Source: Streptomyces sioyaensis
GTDB lineage: Bacteria > Actinomycetota > Actinomycetes > Streptomycetales > Streptomycetaceae
DNA: 64,000 nt
Direction: 5' to 3'
Assembly: GCF_004122735.1 (NCBI RefSeq)
Contig: NZ_SDIF01000014.1
Span: forward strand, 45,666 to 109,665
In this document: one piece after another, positions 9,233 to 19,444 of the stretch
How the letters are laid out: every line of letters starts with the position of its first letter
How positions within the stretch are numbered: the stretch's first letter is position 1
Made by a program: the position numbers and the translations under genes
The notes under the pieces: model-generated
Seen by the model: the letters and a program-made list of their open reading frames with translations, nothing else
What the model was told of the DNA's origin: nothing
The model's database searches: none

Positions 9233-10681
9233 CTACGGCAGCGCCGCCTTCATCATGGCCCGTGCGATCGGGGCCGCCAGGCCGTTGCCGGAGACCTCAT
9301 TGCGGGCGGCGTGCCCGTCCTCGACCATCACGGCCACCGCCACCTGGTGCCCCTTACCGTCCTCGGCGTACGAGACGAACCAGGCGTAGGGCGTACCGCT
9401 GTTGTCGACGCCGTGCTGGGCGGTACCGGTCTTGGCGCCGACGGTCCGTCCGTCGATCTTCGCGCCGGACGCCGTGCCCTTGTCCACGACCGTCTGCATC
9501 GCCGACCGCAGCTGCTCGGCGGTACGCCCCGACATGGCCTTGCGGTACGTCTTCGGCCCGTTCTCCTGGACGGTGTTGCCGCCGCCGTCGGTCAGCTTGT
9601 CGACCAGCTGCGGGGTCTTCAGGTCGCCGCCGTTCTGGATCGCCGCGGTGACCATCGCCATCTGGAGCGGGGTGGCCTGGTCGTCGAACTGGCCGATCCC
9701 GGACAGCGCGGTCTGCGCCTCGTCCATGTCACCGGGGTAGACGCTCTTGGCGGCCCGTACCGGGGTGTCGACCTTGCCGTCGTTGAAGCCGAGCTTCTCG
9801 GCCTGCGCCTTCACCTTGTCCTTGCCCAGGTCGACGGCCATCTTCGCGAAGACGGTGTTGCAGGAGTACTGGAGCGCGGTGCGGATGTTCGCGTTCTTGC
9901 AGGGCGCGGAGGCGTTCTCGTTGGGGAGCTTGGTGCGGGTGTGCGGGAGGGTGTACGGGTCGGGGCTGTCGGTGGGCTCGTCCACCGAGGAGTACAGGCC
10001 GTTCTCCAGCGCGGCCGCGGCGACCACCAGCTTGAAGGTGGAGCCCGGCGGCAGCGGCTGCCGCAGCGCCCGGTTGACCTGGGGGTCGTCCGGGTCGGCG
10101 GACATCTGCTGCCACGCCTTCTGGTCGGCGGCCGACGACCCGGAGAACTTCCCGGGGTCGTACGACGGCGTGCTGACCATGCCGAGGATCCGCCCGGTGG
10201 CCGGGTCCATGGCGACGGCCGCGCCCTTCTTGCCGCCCAGCGCCCGGTAGCCGGCCTGCTGCACCTTCGGATCGATGGTGGTGGCCACGTCGCCGCCCTT
10301 GGCCCGGTTACGGGTCAGCGCGTCGGCAGGGCTCTGCAGCCGGCTGTCGGAGCCGTCGAGGAGGTCGCCGTAGAGGCTCTCCAGCTGGTTGCTGCCGTAG
10401 ATCTGCGAGCTGAACCCGGTCACCGGCGCATACAGCGGGCCGTCCTTGTAGGTCCGCTTGTACTTGAGCGTCGAGGACGTGGCGGCGGAGCCGGTGACCG
10501 GCTCCCCGCCGACGAGGATGTTGCCCAGCGGCGCGGAGTACTTGCCGATCGCCACCCGCGGATTGTGCGGGTCCTCCTTGTAGTCGCTGGCCTTCGCGCC
10601 CTGAATCCAGGTGGCCCAGCCCATCAGCGCGAGGATCAGCGCCAGACAGAAGACCGCGGCCCGTCGCAGGGGTTTGTTCAT
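9233..10681 (-). CDS. PbpA-like class B penicillin-binding protein
   Basis: A 482-residue penicillin-binding protein with one N-terminal membrane anchor (about residues 6-25, RRAAVFCLALILALMGWA). The transpeptidase motifs are STFK near residue 215, SCN near 271 and KTG near 414. It resembles actinobacterial PbpA (the FtsW-linked PBP of the pbpA-rodA-pknB cluster) but sits alone between folC and valS, so it is probably a paralogue. No SEDS partner is adjacent. The start MNKPLRR is set by GGAGGA about ten bases upstream; an ATG 23 codons earlier lacks such a site. Confidence 0.9.
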   Translation of the reverse strand: MNKPLRRAAVFCLALILALMGWATWIQGAKASDYKEDPHNPRVAIGKYSAPLGNILVGGEPVTGSAATSSTLKYKRTYKDGPLYAPVTGFSSQIYGSNQLESLYGDLLDGSDSRLQSPADALTRNRAKGGDVATTIDPKVQQAGYRALGGKKGAAVAMDPATGRILGMVSTPSYDPGKFSGSSAADQKAWQQMSADPDDPQVNRALRQPLPPGSTFKLVVAAAALENGLYSSVDEPTDSPDPYTLPHTRTKLPNENASAPCKNANIRTALQYSCNTVFAKMAVDLGKDKVKAQAEKLGFNDGKVDTPVRAAKSVYPGDMDEAQTALSGIGQFDDQATPLQMAMVTAAIQNGGDLKTPQLVDKLTDGGGNTVQENGPKTYRKAMSGRTAEQLRSAMQTVVDKGTASGAKIDGRTVGAKTGTAQHGVDNSGTPYAWFVSYAEDGKGHQVAVAVMVEDGHAARNEVSGNGLAAPIARAMMKAALP

Positions 10682-10903
10682 GGGGCGCGGCTCCTCCGTA
10701 CGGGACGTGCGATGCGGCCGGAACGTCGGTATTCCGGCATTCCGGTACACCGTGCCTCGGCTTCATGAGAGCCCGATGAGAACGGCCGTCGCGCGCCCGA
10801 CGGGACAACGCTCCGCCGAGTTTCGCCCTCTTCCACGGCGGGTTGTGGGCAGCCCCGGATGATCAACACGGCAGCGGACCGGGAAGGCAGGAGCTGAAGA
10901 GGA

Positions 10904-12142
10904 GTGCCGGCAATCAGTCAGCGGATGCATTTGATCCTGCTCACCGCCTGGACCGTGCTGTGGTTCGTCCTCGTGGAGCCGCACGGCGGATTCTCCTGGC
11001 ACTATCTGCGCGCCGGCGGCCAACTGATCTACCAGGACCCCTCCGGCAACGGCACCGGCGGGCTCAATCTCTACGCGCACCACCCCGAACTCCAGATGGG
11101 TCCGCTCAGTTTTCTGACGGCCGGCCTGTTCAACCCGTTCCCCGAGGCCACCGGGCAGTTTCTCGCCGCGGCCCTGATGTCGCTGCTCGGCCTGGTCATC
11201 CTGGTGCTGGCCGGCCGCAGCGCCGCCTACCACTTCCTGGGCACCGGCACCAACCACCAGCGGCTGCGGCAGCGCGTGCTGATCGCCGGGCTGGCCTTCA
11301 TCCCCATGTGGATCGAGGTCGCGGTCCGCTTCGGGCATCTCGACGACGTCCTTGCGCTGTTCTTCACCGCCCTCGCGGTCCGCGCCGTCACCCGCGGCGA
11401 CGCCGCCCTCACCGGCGTCTGCCTGGCCCTGGCGATGGATTCCAAGCCCACCGCCCTCGCCTTCCTCCCGCTGCTGCTCGCCCTGCCGCGCGAGAAGTGG
11501 CTGCGGGCCGGCCTGTGGTGCGCGGGCCTGGTGGCCGTCGCCTGGCTGCCGTTCTTCGTGGGCGACTCGCAGTCCTTCGCCGCGGCGCAGTTCGCCATCC
11601 CCAACCAGCCGGCGTCCGCCCTGCGCTGGCTGGGCGTCGGCGACCCGAAGACCCCCGGCTGGGACCGCCCCGCCCAGGCCGCCCTGGGGCTCGTGCTGGG
11701 CGCCCTCGCCGTCTGGCGCGGCCGCTGGGCGGCGGTGGTGCTGCTGGGGGCCAATGCCCGGATCGTCCTCGACCCGAGCGTCTACACGTACTACACGGCG
11801 TCCGTGCTGCTCGGCACCCTGCTCTGGGACGTGATCGGCCAGCGCCGGCTGGTGCCCTGGTGGAGCTGGCTGGGCCTGCTCGTCCTCTACGGCAGCGTCT
11901 TCGCGGTGCCCGACGACGCCGCCCGGGGCTTGATCCGGCTGGCGTTCGTGGCCGTCTCGACGGCGTACGTCCTGCTCTGGCCGGTACGGGAACGCGGGCG
12001 GCGGGGCCGGCGACGGCGCAGGCCCCCCGCCCGTACGGACGAGGGGCCTGCGCACCGCGGTCCCCAGGAGGGCCGCCCGGATCCCGGGCCGCCCACGGGA
12101 CCGGCGGCTACGCCGTGGGCAGGGCCGCCAGCTGCGCCGTGA
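10904..12142 (+). CDS. GT-C-like (DUF2029/GT87-type) polytopic membrane protein, function uncertain
   Basis: A 412-residue protein with eight to ten hydrophobic segments from the N-terminus ([14 protein letters not shown]) to about residue 360, then a highly basic, Arg/Gly/Pro-rich tail. The organisation and the loop [17 protein letters not shown] resemble polyprenyl-phosphate-dependent glycosyltransferases of the GT-C class, but I do not see a decisive motif. GTG start with GCAGGAG about eight bases upstream; an ATG seven codons later has no ribosome site. The last ~45 codons run through a terminator-like hairpin and overlap the 3' end of valS by 35 bases on the other strand. Confidence 0.75.
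   Translation: MPAISQRMHLILLTAWTVLWFVLVEPHGGFSWHYLRAGGQLIYQDPSGNGTGGLNLYAHHPELQMGPLSFLTAGLFNPFPEATGQFLAAALMSLLGLVILVLAGRSAAYHFLGTGTNHQRLRQRVLIAGLAFIPMWIEVAVRFGHLDDVLALFFTALAVRAVTRGDAALTGVCLALAMDSKPTALAFLPLLLALPREKWLRAGLWCAGLVAVAWLPFFVGDSQSFAAAQFAIPNQPASALRWLGVGDPKTPGWDRPAQAALGLVLGALAVWRGRWAAVVLLGANARIVLDPSVYTYYTASVLLGTLLWDVIGQRRLVPWWSWLGLLVLYGSVFAVPDDAARGLIRLAFVAVSTAYVLLWPVRERGRRGRRRRRPPARTDEGPAHRGPQEGRPDPGPPTGPAATPWAGPPAAP
12016..12053. terminator. Hairpin inside the 3' end of the GT-C-like gene
   Basis: An 11-bp perfect stem pairs 12016-12026 (GCGCAGGCCCC) with 12043-12053 across a 16-base loop. It lies 55 bases beyond the valS stop and may terminate valS transcription (minus strand). It also falls within the last codons of the plus-strand gene. 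Confidence 0.6.
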
Positions 12143-14729
12143 TCCGGACGATGTCCGCCTCCGCGGCCTCCAGCCGGCCGCGGATCTTCTCCACGACCTT
12201 GTCCGGGGCCTTGGCGAGGAACGCCTCGTTGCCGAGCTTGCCGGTGGCCTGCGCCTTCTCCTTCTCCGCCGCCGCCAGGTCCTTCGTCAGCCGCTTGCGC
12301 TCCGCCTCGATGTCGATGGCGCCGGAGAGGTCCAGGGCCACCGTGGCGCCCGCGACCGGCAGCGAGGCGGTCGCGCTGAAGCCGTCACCCGCCGGCTGCA
12401 GCCGCAGCAGCGAGCGCATCGCGGCCTCGTGCGCGGCCAGCGCCGTACCGGACAGCTCCAGCCGCGCCGGGACCTTCTGGCCGGGCTGCAGCCCCTGGTC
12501 GGAGCGGAAGCGCCGGACCTCGGTGACGACCTGCTGCACCGTCTCGATCTCCCGCTCGGCGGCCGCGTCCCGGAAGCCGGAGTCCTTCGGCCAGTCGGCG
12601 ATGACGACCGACTCGCCGCCGGTCAGCGTCGTCCACAGGGTCTCGGTGACGAACGGCACGATCGGGTGCAGCAGCCGCAGCGTGACGTCCAGCACCTCGC
12701 CCAGCACCCGGCGCGAGGCCTCGGCGGCCGGTCCGCCCGCCTGGAACGTGGTCTTGGACAGCTCGACGTACCAGTCGAAGACCTCGTCCCACGCGAAGTG
12801 GAAGAGGGTGTCCGACAGCTTCGCGAACTGGTAGTCGTCGTAGTACGCGTCGACCTCGGCGACGACCGAGTTCAGCCGGGAGAGGATCCACCGGTCGGTC
12901 GCCGACAGCTGCTCGGCGGGCGGGAGTTCGCCCTCGACCGTCGCACCGTTCATCAGCGCGAAGCGGGTGGCGTTCCAGATCTTGTTGGCGAAGTTGCGCG
13001 AGCCCTGGACCCAGTCCTCGCCGATCGGGACGTCGACGCCCGGGTTCGCCCCGCGCGCCAGCGTGAACCGGACGGCGTCCGAGCCGTAGGCATCCATCCA
13101 GTCCAGCGGATTGACCGCGTTCCCGAAGGACTTGGACATCTTCTTGCCGAACTGGTCACGGACCATGCCGTGCAGCGCGATGGTGTGGAACGGCGGGGTG
13201 CCGTCCATCGCGTACAGCCCGAACATCATCATCCGGGCGACCCAGAAGAAGAGGATGTCGTAGCCGGTGACCAGGACGGAGTTCGGATAGAACTTCTCGA
13301 CGCTCGGGGTCTGTTCGGGCCAGCCGAGGGTGGAGAACGGCCACAGGCCGGAGGAGAACCAGGTGTCCAGGACGTCGGTGTCCTGGGTCCAGCCCTCGCC
13401 GGTGGGTGCCTCGTCGTCCGGGCCGACGCAGACGACCTCACCGTTCGGGCCGTACCAGACGGGGATCCGGTGGCCCCACCACAACTGCCGTGAGATGCAC
13501 CAGTCGTGGAGGTTGTCGACCCAGCCGAAGTAGCGGGACTCCATCTCCTTGGGGTGGATCGCGACCTTGCCGTCGCGGACCGCGTCCCCCGCGGCCTTCG
13601 CCAGCGGGCCGACCTTGACCCACCACTGCATCGACAGCCGCGGCTCGATGGTGGTCTTGCAGCGCGAGCAGTGCCCGACGGAGTGGGTGTACGGGCGCTT
13701 CTCGGCGACGATCCGGCCGTCGGCGCGCAGCGCACCGACGATCGCGGAACGGGCCTCGAAGCGGTCCAGGCCCTGGAAGGGTCCGTGTGCCGTGATGACG
13801 CCGCGCTCGTCGAGGACGGCGAGGTTGGGCAGGTCGTGCCGGCGGCCGATCTCGAAGTCGTTGGGGTCGTGGGCCGGGGTGACCTTGACCGCGCCGGTGC
13901 CGAACTCCGGGTCGACGTGCTCGTCGGCGACGACCGGGATCCGGCGGCCGGTCAGCGGCAACTCGATCTCGGTGCCGACGAGATGGGCGTAGCGCTCGTC
14001 CTGCGGGTGGACCGCGACCGCGGTGTCGCCGAGCATCGTCTCGGCGCGGGTCGTCGCCACGACGATGGAGTCGTCGCCCTCGCCGTACCGGATGGAGACG
14101 AGCTCGCCGTCGTCGTCCTGGTACTCGACCTCGATGTCCGAGATCGCGGTCAGACAGCGCGGGCACCAGTTGATGATGCGCTCGGCGCGGTAGATCAGCT
14201 CGTCGTCGTAGAGCCGCTTGAAGATCGTCTGGACGGCCTTGGTCAGGCCCTCGTCCATGGTGAAGCGCTCCCGCGACCAGGCGACGCCGTCGCCGAGCCG
14301 GCGCATCTGCCCGGAGATCTGGCCGCCGGACTCGCTCTTCCACTGCCAGACCCGCTCGACGAACGCCTCACGGCCCAGGTCGTGCCGGGAGACGCCCTCC
14401 TTGGCGAGTTCGCGCTCGACGACGTTCTGGGTGGCGATACCGGCGTGGTCCATGCCCGGCTGCCAGAGCGTCTCGTAGCCCTGCATGCGCTTGCGGCGGG
14501 TGAGCGCGTCGATCAGCGTGTGCTCGAAGGCGTGCCCCAGGTGCAGGGAACCGGTGACGTTCGGCGGCGGAATGACGATCGTGTACGGCGGCTTGTCGCT
14601 CTTCTCGTCCGCCTCGAAGTAGCCCCGCTCTACCCAGCGCTCGTACAGCGGCCCCTCTACCTCGGCCGGCGTGTACTGAGTCGGCAGTTCGGGGGCGCTG
14701 TGGTTGCTCTGCTGAGTGTTCTCGGTCAC
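12108..14729 (-). CDS. valS: Valyl-tRNA synthetase
   Basis: An 873-residue class I aminoacyl-tRNA synthetase that charges tRNA-Val. The HIGH-type motif is HLGH in [17 protein letters not shown], near residue 58. The KMSKS motif reads KKMSKSFGN, near residue 535. Between them lies the CP1 editing domain that removes mischarged Thr. The anticodon-binding domain and a C-terminal coiled coil ([19 protein letters not shown]) complete the usual layout. I chose the GTG at 14729 (VTENTQQ); extending to 14789 adds Arg-rich residues unlike homologues. Confidence 0.97.
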   Translation of the reverse strand: MTENTQQSNHSAPELPTQYTPAEVEGPLYERWVERGYFEADEKSDKPPYTIVIPPPNVTGSLHLGHAFEHTLIDALTRRKRMQGYETLWQPGMDHAGIATQNVVERELAKEGVSRHDLGREAFVERVWQWKSESGGQISGQMRRLGDGVAWSRERFTMDEGLTKAVQTIFKRLYDDELIYRAERIINWCPRCLTAISDIEVEYQDDDGELVSIRYGEGDDSIVVATTRAETMLGDTAVAVHPQDERYAHLVGTEIELPLTGRRIPVVADEHVDPEFGTGAVKVTPAHDPNDFEIGRRHDLPNLAVLDERGVITAHGPFQGLDRFEARSAIVGALRADGRIVAEKRPYTHSVGHCSRCKTTIEPRLSMQWWVKVGPLAKAAGDAVRDGKVAIHPKEMESRYFGWVDNLHDWCISRQLWWGHRIPVWYGPNGEVVCVGPDDEAPTGEGWTQDTDVLDTWFSSGLWPFSTLGWPEQTPSVEKFYPNSVLVTGYDILFFWVARMMMFGLYAMDGTPPFHTIALHGMVRDQFGKKMSKSFGNAVNPLDWMDAYGSDAVRFTLARGANPGVDVPIGEDWVQGSRNFANKIWNATRFALMNGATVEGELPPAEQLSATDRWILSRLNSVVAEVDAYYDDYQFAKLSDTLFHFAWDEVFDWYVELSKTTFQAGGPAAEASRRVLGEVLDVTLRLLHPIVPFVTETLWTTLTGGESVVIADWPKDSGFRDAAAEREIETVQQVVTEVRRFRSDQGLQPGQKVPARLELSGTALAAHEAAMRSLLRLQPAGDGFSATASLPVAGATVALDLSGAIDIEAERKRLTKDLAAAEKEKAQATGKLGNEAFLAKAPDKVVEKIRGRLEAAEADIVRITAQLAALPTA

Positions 14730-14854
14730 GACGGACAGTGTACGGGCGCGGATGTCGCGGCTTCGAATCGGTTTCGCCCCCGGCGCCACGGCTGTCAGCG
14801 GCGTCGTACAGGATGTCGGCAGCGCATAAACATCAGAACTTCACACGCAGCACT

Positions 14855-14870
14855 CAACTGTCTTCAGTTG
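14855..14870. promoter_or_regulatory. Inverted repeat in the leader of the Pro/Gln-rich membrane protein gene
   Basis: CAACTG, four bases (TCTT), then CAGTTG: a perfect 6-bp dyad ending 19 bases before the downstream ATG. It could be a repressor operator or a small RNA hairpin just before the ribosome site GAGGGG. The regulator is unknown. Confidence 0.35.
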
Positions 14871-14889
14871 TCACGAGGGGAACCGCTCC

Positions 14890-15843
14890 ATGAGCTTCAA
14901 CCAGCCGCCTCCCGGCCCGTACGGCCAGCAGCCCCCGCAGCCGGGCCCGTACGGCCAGCCGCAGCAGCCGCCGGCCCCGCAGCCGGGCTACGGCTACCCG
15001 CAGCAGGGCGGCCAGGTGCCCGGGCAGCAGGGCTACGGCTACCCCCCGCAGGCCCCGCAAGCCCCTCAGCAGGGTTACGGCTACCCCCAGCAGCCCGCCC
15101 AGCCCGGCTACGGCCAGCAGGCTCCGTACGGCGGCCAGCAGACCCCCTACGGCATGATCCCGCAGGGCGCCCCGGAGTCCGGCGGCAACGGCAAGAAGAT
15201 CGGCCTGATCGCCGGCGCGGTCGCGGTCGTCGCGGCCATCGGCATCGGCGCGTACTTCGTCTTCGGCTCGGGCGGCGACGTGGCCCCCTACACGATCTCC
15301 CTCCCGGACAAGCTGCTGAACGGGGAGTACAGCAAGGCGCTCGGTTCCCCCGCCGGTGTCGTCAAGGACGTCTCGAACGACAAGGACGCCAAGGCGATGG
15401 GGATCACCGAGAGCAAGGCCGTCAGCGGCAAGTACGCCAACGTCGGCAAGCTCCAGCTCAATGTGGGGGGCGTCTACGGCAAGGTCGCCGACCCCGAGTC
15501 GGCCGTGGACCAGGCGTTCGCCAAGCTGGAAGAGGACCAGAAGAAGAACTCGGGAAACCAGGGCCTCAAGATCGAGACGGTCTCCGGACCGACCGACTAC
15601 TCACCGAGTGACTTCGACGGCGCGGTCATGAAGTGCAAGGAGCAGAAGCTCTCGGCCGCCCAGGGCGGCATGAACGTGTCGCTGAACTTCTCCATGTGCA
15701 TCTGGGGCGACAACAGCGCGATCGGCACGGTCTCCGTGATTCCCACCCCGTCGCCCGGCGGGGAGAGCGCGAAGGCGCCCACCGCCGAGCAGTTGTCGGA
15801 CATGACGGCGAAGGTCCGCAACGAGGTCCGCAAGGAGAAGTAG
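14890..15843 (+). CDS. Membrane-anchored protein with a Pro/Gln/Gly/Tyr-rich N-terminus
   Basis: A 317-residue protein of unknown function. Residues 1-~95 are low complexity, built from repeats such as PGPYGQQ and GYGYPQQ, and should be disordered and cytoplasmic. One membrane helix follows (about residues 102-122, KIGLIAGAVAVVAAIGIGAYFVF). The extracytoplasmic domain of ~190 residues contains two cysteines (CKEQK and MCIWG) that could form a disulfide. This layout is common among Streptomyces membrane proteins annotated only as hypothetical. The ATG is preceded by GAGGGG. It is divergent from valS. Confidence 0.85.
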   Translation: MSFNQPPPGPYGQQPPQPGPYGQPQQPPAPQPGYGYPQQGGQVPGQQGYGYPPQAPQAPQQGYGYPQQPAQPGYGQQAPYGGQQTPYGMIPQGAPESGGNGKKIGLIAGAVAVVAAIGIGAYFVFGSGGDVAPYTISLPDKLLNGEYSKALGSPAGVVKDVSNDKDAKAMGITESKAVSGKYANVGKLQLNVGGVYGKVADPESAVDQAFAKLEEDQKKNSGNQGLKIETVSGPTDYSPSDFDGAVMKCKEQKLSAAQGGMNVSLNFSMCIWGDNSAIGTVSVIPTPSPGGESAKAPTAEQLSDMTAKVRNEVRKEK

Positions 15844-15873
15844 CCCCGGCCCACGCGGCCCATCGAGGCACCG

Positions 15874-15906
15874 AGGCGCTCGACGAGGAACGCTCGCCGA
15901 GCGCCT
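15874..15906 (+). terminator. Hairpin after the Pro/Gln-rich protein gene
   Basis: A 9-bp stem (AGGCGCTCG at 15874-15882 with 15898-15906) and a 15-base loop lie 30 bases past the stop codon; the downstream arm ends in TTCTG. Confidence 0.5.
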
Positions 15907-16046
15907 TCTGCGTGCCCCACAGCACCGCAGCGAAAGCGCCGGCAGAACACTGGCCACAGCCTCACGGGCGCCACGAACGGGCGTGCCCCGCTGGTAACTT
16001 GACCATCGACCGACCAAGATTTTTTCACTTCAGGGGGAGAGTTGCC

Positions 16047-16331
16047 ATGCGCAAATCCATCCGTCGCATCGCGGCAGCAACCGGAGTGCTCATGGCGGGA
16101 GCCGCGCTCCCGCTCGTCGTCACCGCTCCGGCCCAGGCCAGCACTGCGGACTGCACGGCCTACTTGAGCAGCAAGGGCTACATCGTGGGGAAGAAGGTGC
16201 TCATGATCTGCGAGGACTGGGCGACCGGCATCGGGGGCGCGATCCCGCCCCTGCCTTGCATGCAGCCTTTGGAGCGTCTCGGCGTCAAGGCGTCGCACGC
16301 CGAGGAAGCCTGCAACCGCGCGCAGTCCTGA
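16047..16331 (+). CDS. Small secreted four-cysteine protein
   Basis: A 94-residue protein with a clear Sec signal peptide: basic MRKSIRR, a hydrophobic core (AAATGVLMAGAALPLVV), and a probable AQA-S cleavage site near residue 32. The mature ~63 residues contain four cysteines (ADCTAY, MICEDW, LPCMQP, EACNRA), which would allow two disulfides. I do not recognise the family. A strong GGGGGAGAG ribosome site precedes the ATG. A 13-bp-stem terminator follows directly, so this is a single-gene unit convergent with clpX. Confidence 0.82.
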   Translation: MRKSIRRIAAATGVLMAGAALPLVVTAPAQASTADCTAYLSSKGYIVGKKVLMICEDWATGIGGAIPPLPCMQPLERLGVKASHAEEACNRAQS

Positions 16332-16351
16332 CCGCCGCAGCAGACACACCA

Positions 16352-16381
16352 CCGCCCGGCAGCGTTCCCGCTGCCGGGCGG
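16352..16381. terminator. Bidirectional terminator between the small secreted protein gene and clpX
   Basis: A 13-bp perfect stem (CCGCCCGGCAGCG at 16352-16364 with 16369-16381) and a TTCC loop lie between two convergent stop codons. Confidence 0.8.
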
Positions 16382-16406
16382 TTCGGTGAGCGGCTACGGC
16401 CGCGCC

Positions 16407-17690
16407 TCAGGCGCTCTTCTCCTGCGGCTCCCCCGACTCGCCGCGGTTGCGCGGGACCAGGGTCGGGTTCACGTTCGAGTGGACGACGTCCTCGGTGATG
16501 ACGACGCGGGCCACGTCCTTGCGGGACGGGATCTCGTACATCACCGCCTGGAGGACCTCCTCCATGATGGCGCGCAGACCGCGGGCGCCGGTGCCGCGCA
16601 GGATGGCCTGGTCGGCGATGGCCTCCAGGGCCGGGCGGTCGAAGTCCAGCTCGACACCGTCGAGTTCGAAGAGGCGCTTGTACTGCTTGACGAGCGCGTT
16701 GCGCGGCTCGACCAGGATCTGCAGCAGGGCCTCGCGGTCGAGGTTGTGGACCGAGGTGAGGACGGGGAGGCGGCCGATGAACTCCGGGATCATCCCGAAC
16801 TTCACCAGGTCCTCCGGCATGACGTCCTGGAGCTGGTCCTTGGACTCGATCTCGCGCTTGGAGCGGATCGTGGCGCCGAAGCCGATGCCCTTGGCGCCGG
16901 ACCGGGCCTCGATGATCTTCTCCAGACCGGCGAAGGCACCGCCCACGATGAACAGCACGTTCGTGGTGTCGATCTGGATGAATTCCTGGTGGGGGTGCTT
17001 GCGGCCGCCCTGGGGCGGGACCGAGGCGGTGGTGCCCTCCAGGATCTTCAGCAGGGCCTGCTGGACGCCCTCACCGGAGACATCGCGGGTGATCGACGGG
17101 TTTTCGCTCTTCCGGGCGACCTTGTCGATCTCGTCGATGTAGATGATGCCGGTCTCGGCCTTCTTGATGTCGAAGTCCGCGGCCTGGATCAGCTTGAGGA
17201 GGATGTTCTCGACGTCCTCACCGACGTAGCCGGCCTCGGTGAGCGCCGTGGCGTCGGCGAACGCGAAGGGGACGTTGAGCATCCGGGCGAGGGTCTGCGC
17301 GAGCAGGGTCTTGCCGGAGCCGGTGGGGCCGAGCAGCAGGATGTTGGACTTGGCCAGCTCGATGCCCTCGTCGCCGCGGCCGGGGCCGTTCTCGCCCGCC
17401 TGCACCCGCTTGTAGTGGTTGTAGACGGCGACCGAGAGCGCCTTCTTGGCGGGGTCCTGGCCGACGACATAGCCGTTGAGGAACTCGTAGATCTCCCGCG
17501 GCTTGGGGAGCTCCTCCCACCGCACCTCGGAGGTCTCGGCGAGCTCCTCCTCGATGATTTCGTTGCAGAGGTCGATGCACTCGTCGCAGATGTACACACC
17601 AGGTCCCGCGATGAGCTTCTTCACCTGCTTCTGACTCTTTCCGCAGAATGAGCACTTGAGCAGGTCGCCGCCGTCACCGATGCGTGCCAC
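16407..17690 (-). CDS. clpX: ATP-dependent unfoldase ClpX
   Basis: A 427-residue AAA+ unfoldase that feeds substrates into ClpP. The N-terminal zinc-binding domain has cysteines at residues 13, 16, 35 and 38 (CSFC and CDEC). Walker A is GPTGSGKT near residue 120, and Walker B reads IIYIDEID. The IGF-type ClpP-binding loop and the RKD-type pore loops lie in the central domain. The GTG at 17690 gives the [12 protein letters not shown] start shared by actinobacterial ClpX, with AAGGGGAAG upstream. A hairpin separates it from the clpP pair, so it is transcribed separately. Confidence 0.97.
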   Translation of the reverse strand: MARIGDGGDLLKCSFCGKSQKQVKKLIAGPGVYICDECIDLCNEIIEEELAETSEVRWEELPKPREIYEFLNGYVVGQDPAKKALSVAVYNHYKRVQAGENGPGRGDEGIELAKSNILLLGPTGSGKTLLAQTLARMLNVPFAFADATALTEAGYVGEDVENILLKLIQAADFDIKKAETGIIYIDEIDKVARKSENPSITRDVSGEGVQQALLKILEGTTASVPPQGGRKHPHQEFIQIDTTNVLFIVGGAFAGLEKIIEARSGAKGIGFGATIRSKREIESKDQLQDVMPEDLVKFGMIPEFIGRLPVLTSVHNLDREALLQILVEPRNALVKQYKRLFELDGVELDFDRPALEAIADQAILRGTGARGLRAIMEEVLQAVMYEIPSRKDVARVVITEDVVHSNVNPTLVPRNRGESGEPQEKSA

Positions 17691-17781
17691 GAGGTGCTTC
17701 CCCTTCGCCTGGGATCCGCATTGCTCCACGGACCCGGGTGCTTGCCTATCGACGGTACCTTGCCGGGCCCCCCGTACGGGC

Positions 17782-17830
17782 CCCCCTTGGACCGACTCGG
17801 TTCACTCGATCCCGACCCGGTCCAAGGGGG
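17782..17830 (-). terminator. Terminator between clpP2 and clpX
   Basis: A 13-bp perfect stem (CCCCCTTGGACCG at 17782-17794 with 17818-17830) and a 23-base loop lie 29 bases past the clpP2 stop. It should end the clpP1-clpP2 transcript and isolate clpX. Confidence 0.7.
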
Positions 17831-17859
17831 CAACGCTCCGGCTCACTTTGCGAAGATCG

Positions 17860-18558
17860 TCAGCCGATCGACACGGAGGACTTCCGGGTCGAGACGATCT
17901 GGTCGACCAGACCGTACGCCAGGGATTCCTCTGCGGTCAGAATCTTGTCACGCTCGATATCATCACGGATCTTCTCGACCGGCGTGGAGGAGTGCTTGGC
18001 CAGGAGGTCCTCCAGCTGCGAGCGCATCCGCAGGATCTCGTTGGCGGCGATCTCCAGGTCGGAGACCTGGCCGCGGCCGGTCTCGCTGTAGGGCTGGTGG
18101 ATCAGCACCCGGGCGTTCGGCAGCGCCATCCGCTTGCCGGGCGTGCCCGCGGCGAGCAGCACGGCCGCAGCGGAGGCCGCCTGGCCCATGCAGACCGTCT
18201 GGATGTCCGGCTTCACGAACTGCATCGTGTCGTAGATGGCCGTGAGCGCCGTGAACGAACCGCCGGGGCTGTTGATGTAGATGGAGATGTCCCGGTCCGG
18301 GTCCATCGACTCCAGGCACAGCAGCTGCGCCATGACGTCATTGGCCGAGGCGTCGTCGATCTGCACGCCGAGGAAGATCACGCGCTCCTCGAACAGCTTC
18401 GCGTACGGGTCGTACTCGCGCACGCCCTGCGAGGTGCGCTCGACGAAGCGCGGGACGATGTAGCGAGCCTCGGCCTGTGGGCCGGAGAACTGCGAGGCCG
18501 GACCGGACTGCTCGGACTCGGCTCGCTGGTAGAGGCCGCTGCCGGGGAAGTTGTTCAT
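17860..18558 (-). CDS. clpP2: ATP-dependent Clp protease proteolytic subunit ClpP2
   Basis: A 232-residue serine protease subunit of the ClpP tetradecamer. The catalytic serine lies in MGQAASAAA (about residue 129) and the histidine in VLIHQP; an aspartate follows in the C-terminal third. The ~35-residue N-terminal segment is a processed propeptide in related proteins. The ATG of MNNFPGSG is my choice; a GTG four codons upstream (18570) is also possible, and neither has a perfect ribosome site. In actinobacteria ClpP2 assembles with ClpP1 into a mixed complex. It is cotranscribed with clpP1, 65 bases upstream. Confidence 0.95.
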   Translation of the reverse strand: MNNFPGSGLYQRAESEQSGPASQFSGPQAEARYIVPRFVERTSQGVREYDPYAKLFEERVIFLGVQIDDASANDVMAQLLCLESMDPDRDISIYINSPGGSFTALTAIYDTMQFVKPDIQTVCMGQAASAAAVLLAAGTPGKRMALPNARVLIHQPYSETGRGQVSDLEIAANEILRMRSQLEDLLAKHSSTPVEKIRDDIERDKILTAEESLAYGLVDQIVSTRKSSVSIG

Positions 18559-18623
18559 CGTGGTGTTCACCGTCCTGGTGGCGATCAAGTGGGCTGGGGG
18601 ATGTGGGGCGAGTGGTACGGGGC

Positions 18624-19238
18624 TCAGGCCCCGGTGCCGCCCCCGCCCGGAACGCCGGCGGCGGAGGTCATCACATCGTCGATCAGGCCGTACTCCTTGG
18701 CCTCATCGGCGGAGAACCAGCGGTCGCGGTCCGAGTCCTGGGTGATCCGCTCGACGGTCTGGCCGGTGTGGAAGGCCGTGAGCTCCGCCATCCGCTTCTT
18801 GGTGTGCAGCAGCCGCTCGGCGTGGATCTTGATGTCCGACGCGGAACCCGCCAGGCCCGCGGAGGGCTGGTGGATGAGGATCTCGGCGTTCGGCAGCGCG
18901 AAGCGCTTGCCCGGGGTGCCGGCGCTCAGCAGGAACTGCCCCATGGAGGCGGCGAGGCCCATCGCGATCGTCACCACGTCGTTCTTGATGTACTGCATGG
19001 TGTCGTAGATCGCCAAGCCGGCCGAGATCGAGCCGCCCGGGGAGTTGATGTAGAGGAAGATGTCCTTGTCCGGGTCCGCGGCGAGGAGAAGCAGCTGCGC
19101 GGTGATCTTGTTGGCGATGTCGTCGTCGACCGGCTGGCCGAGGAAGATGATCCGCTCGCCGAGCAGCCGGTTGTAGACCTGGTCGCCGAGGCCACCGAAG
19201 GTCGGCTCAGCGGCGGCGGAAGGCATCGGGATCGTCAC
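18624..19238 (-). CDS. clpP1: ATP-dependent Clp protease proteolytic subunit ClpP1
   Basis: A 204-residue ClpP subunit. The catalytic serine is S98 in MGLAASMG and the histidine is in [18 protein letters not shown] is the conserved handle-region loop. It is the first gene of a two-gene operon with clpP2. The start is a GTG (TIPMPSAA) with AGCAGGTGG upstream; an ATG four codons in (MPSAAAEP) is an alternative. A ClgR-type site lies ~170 bases upstream, consistent with the known ClgR control of clpP1 in Streptomyces. Confidence 0.95.
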   Translation of the reverse strand: MTIPMPSAAAEPTFGGLGDQVYNRLLGERIIFLGQPVDDDIANKITAQLLLLAADPDKDIFLYINSPGGSISAGLAIYDTMQYIKNDVVTIAMGLAASMGQFLLSAGTPGKRFALPNAEILIHQPSAGLAGSASDIKIHAERLLHTKKRMAELTAFHTGQTVERITQDSDRDRWFSADEAKEYGLIDDVMTSAAGVPGGGGTGA

Positions 19239-19405
19239 GTGTCCACCTGCTCGTTGTCGGACGGCTCAGGCCGTCTCAGCGTCGTCTTCTGGGGCGCGGG
19301 GATCGGCGCCGTGTGTGGGTCCGGCGCGGTTTCAGGGACTCCCCTGCCCTCGTATCTACGGACCCTAACGCGCAGGTCGGACAACGCCATCCCGCATCGA
19401 TAACT

Positions 19406-19419
19406 GTTCGCTGTGAGCG
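19406..19419. promoter_or_regulatory. Probable ClgR operator upstream of clpP1
   Basis: The sequence GTTCGC, five bases (TGTGA), GCG matches the ClgR motif GTTCGC-N5-GCG that I recall for Streptomyces clp and lon promoters. It lies 168-181 bases upstream of the clpP1 start, between that gene and the tig terminator. The motif is short, so position is the main support. Confidence 0.55.
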
Positions 19420-19444
19420 CAGGCTCACCGGCGGGTGACGACAT

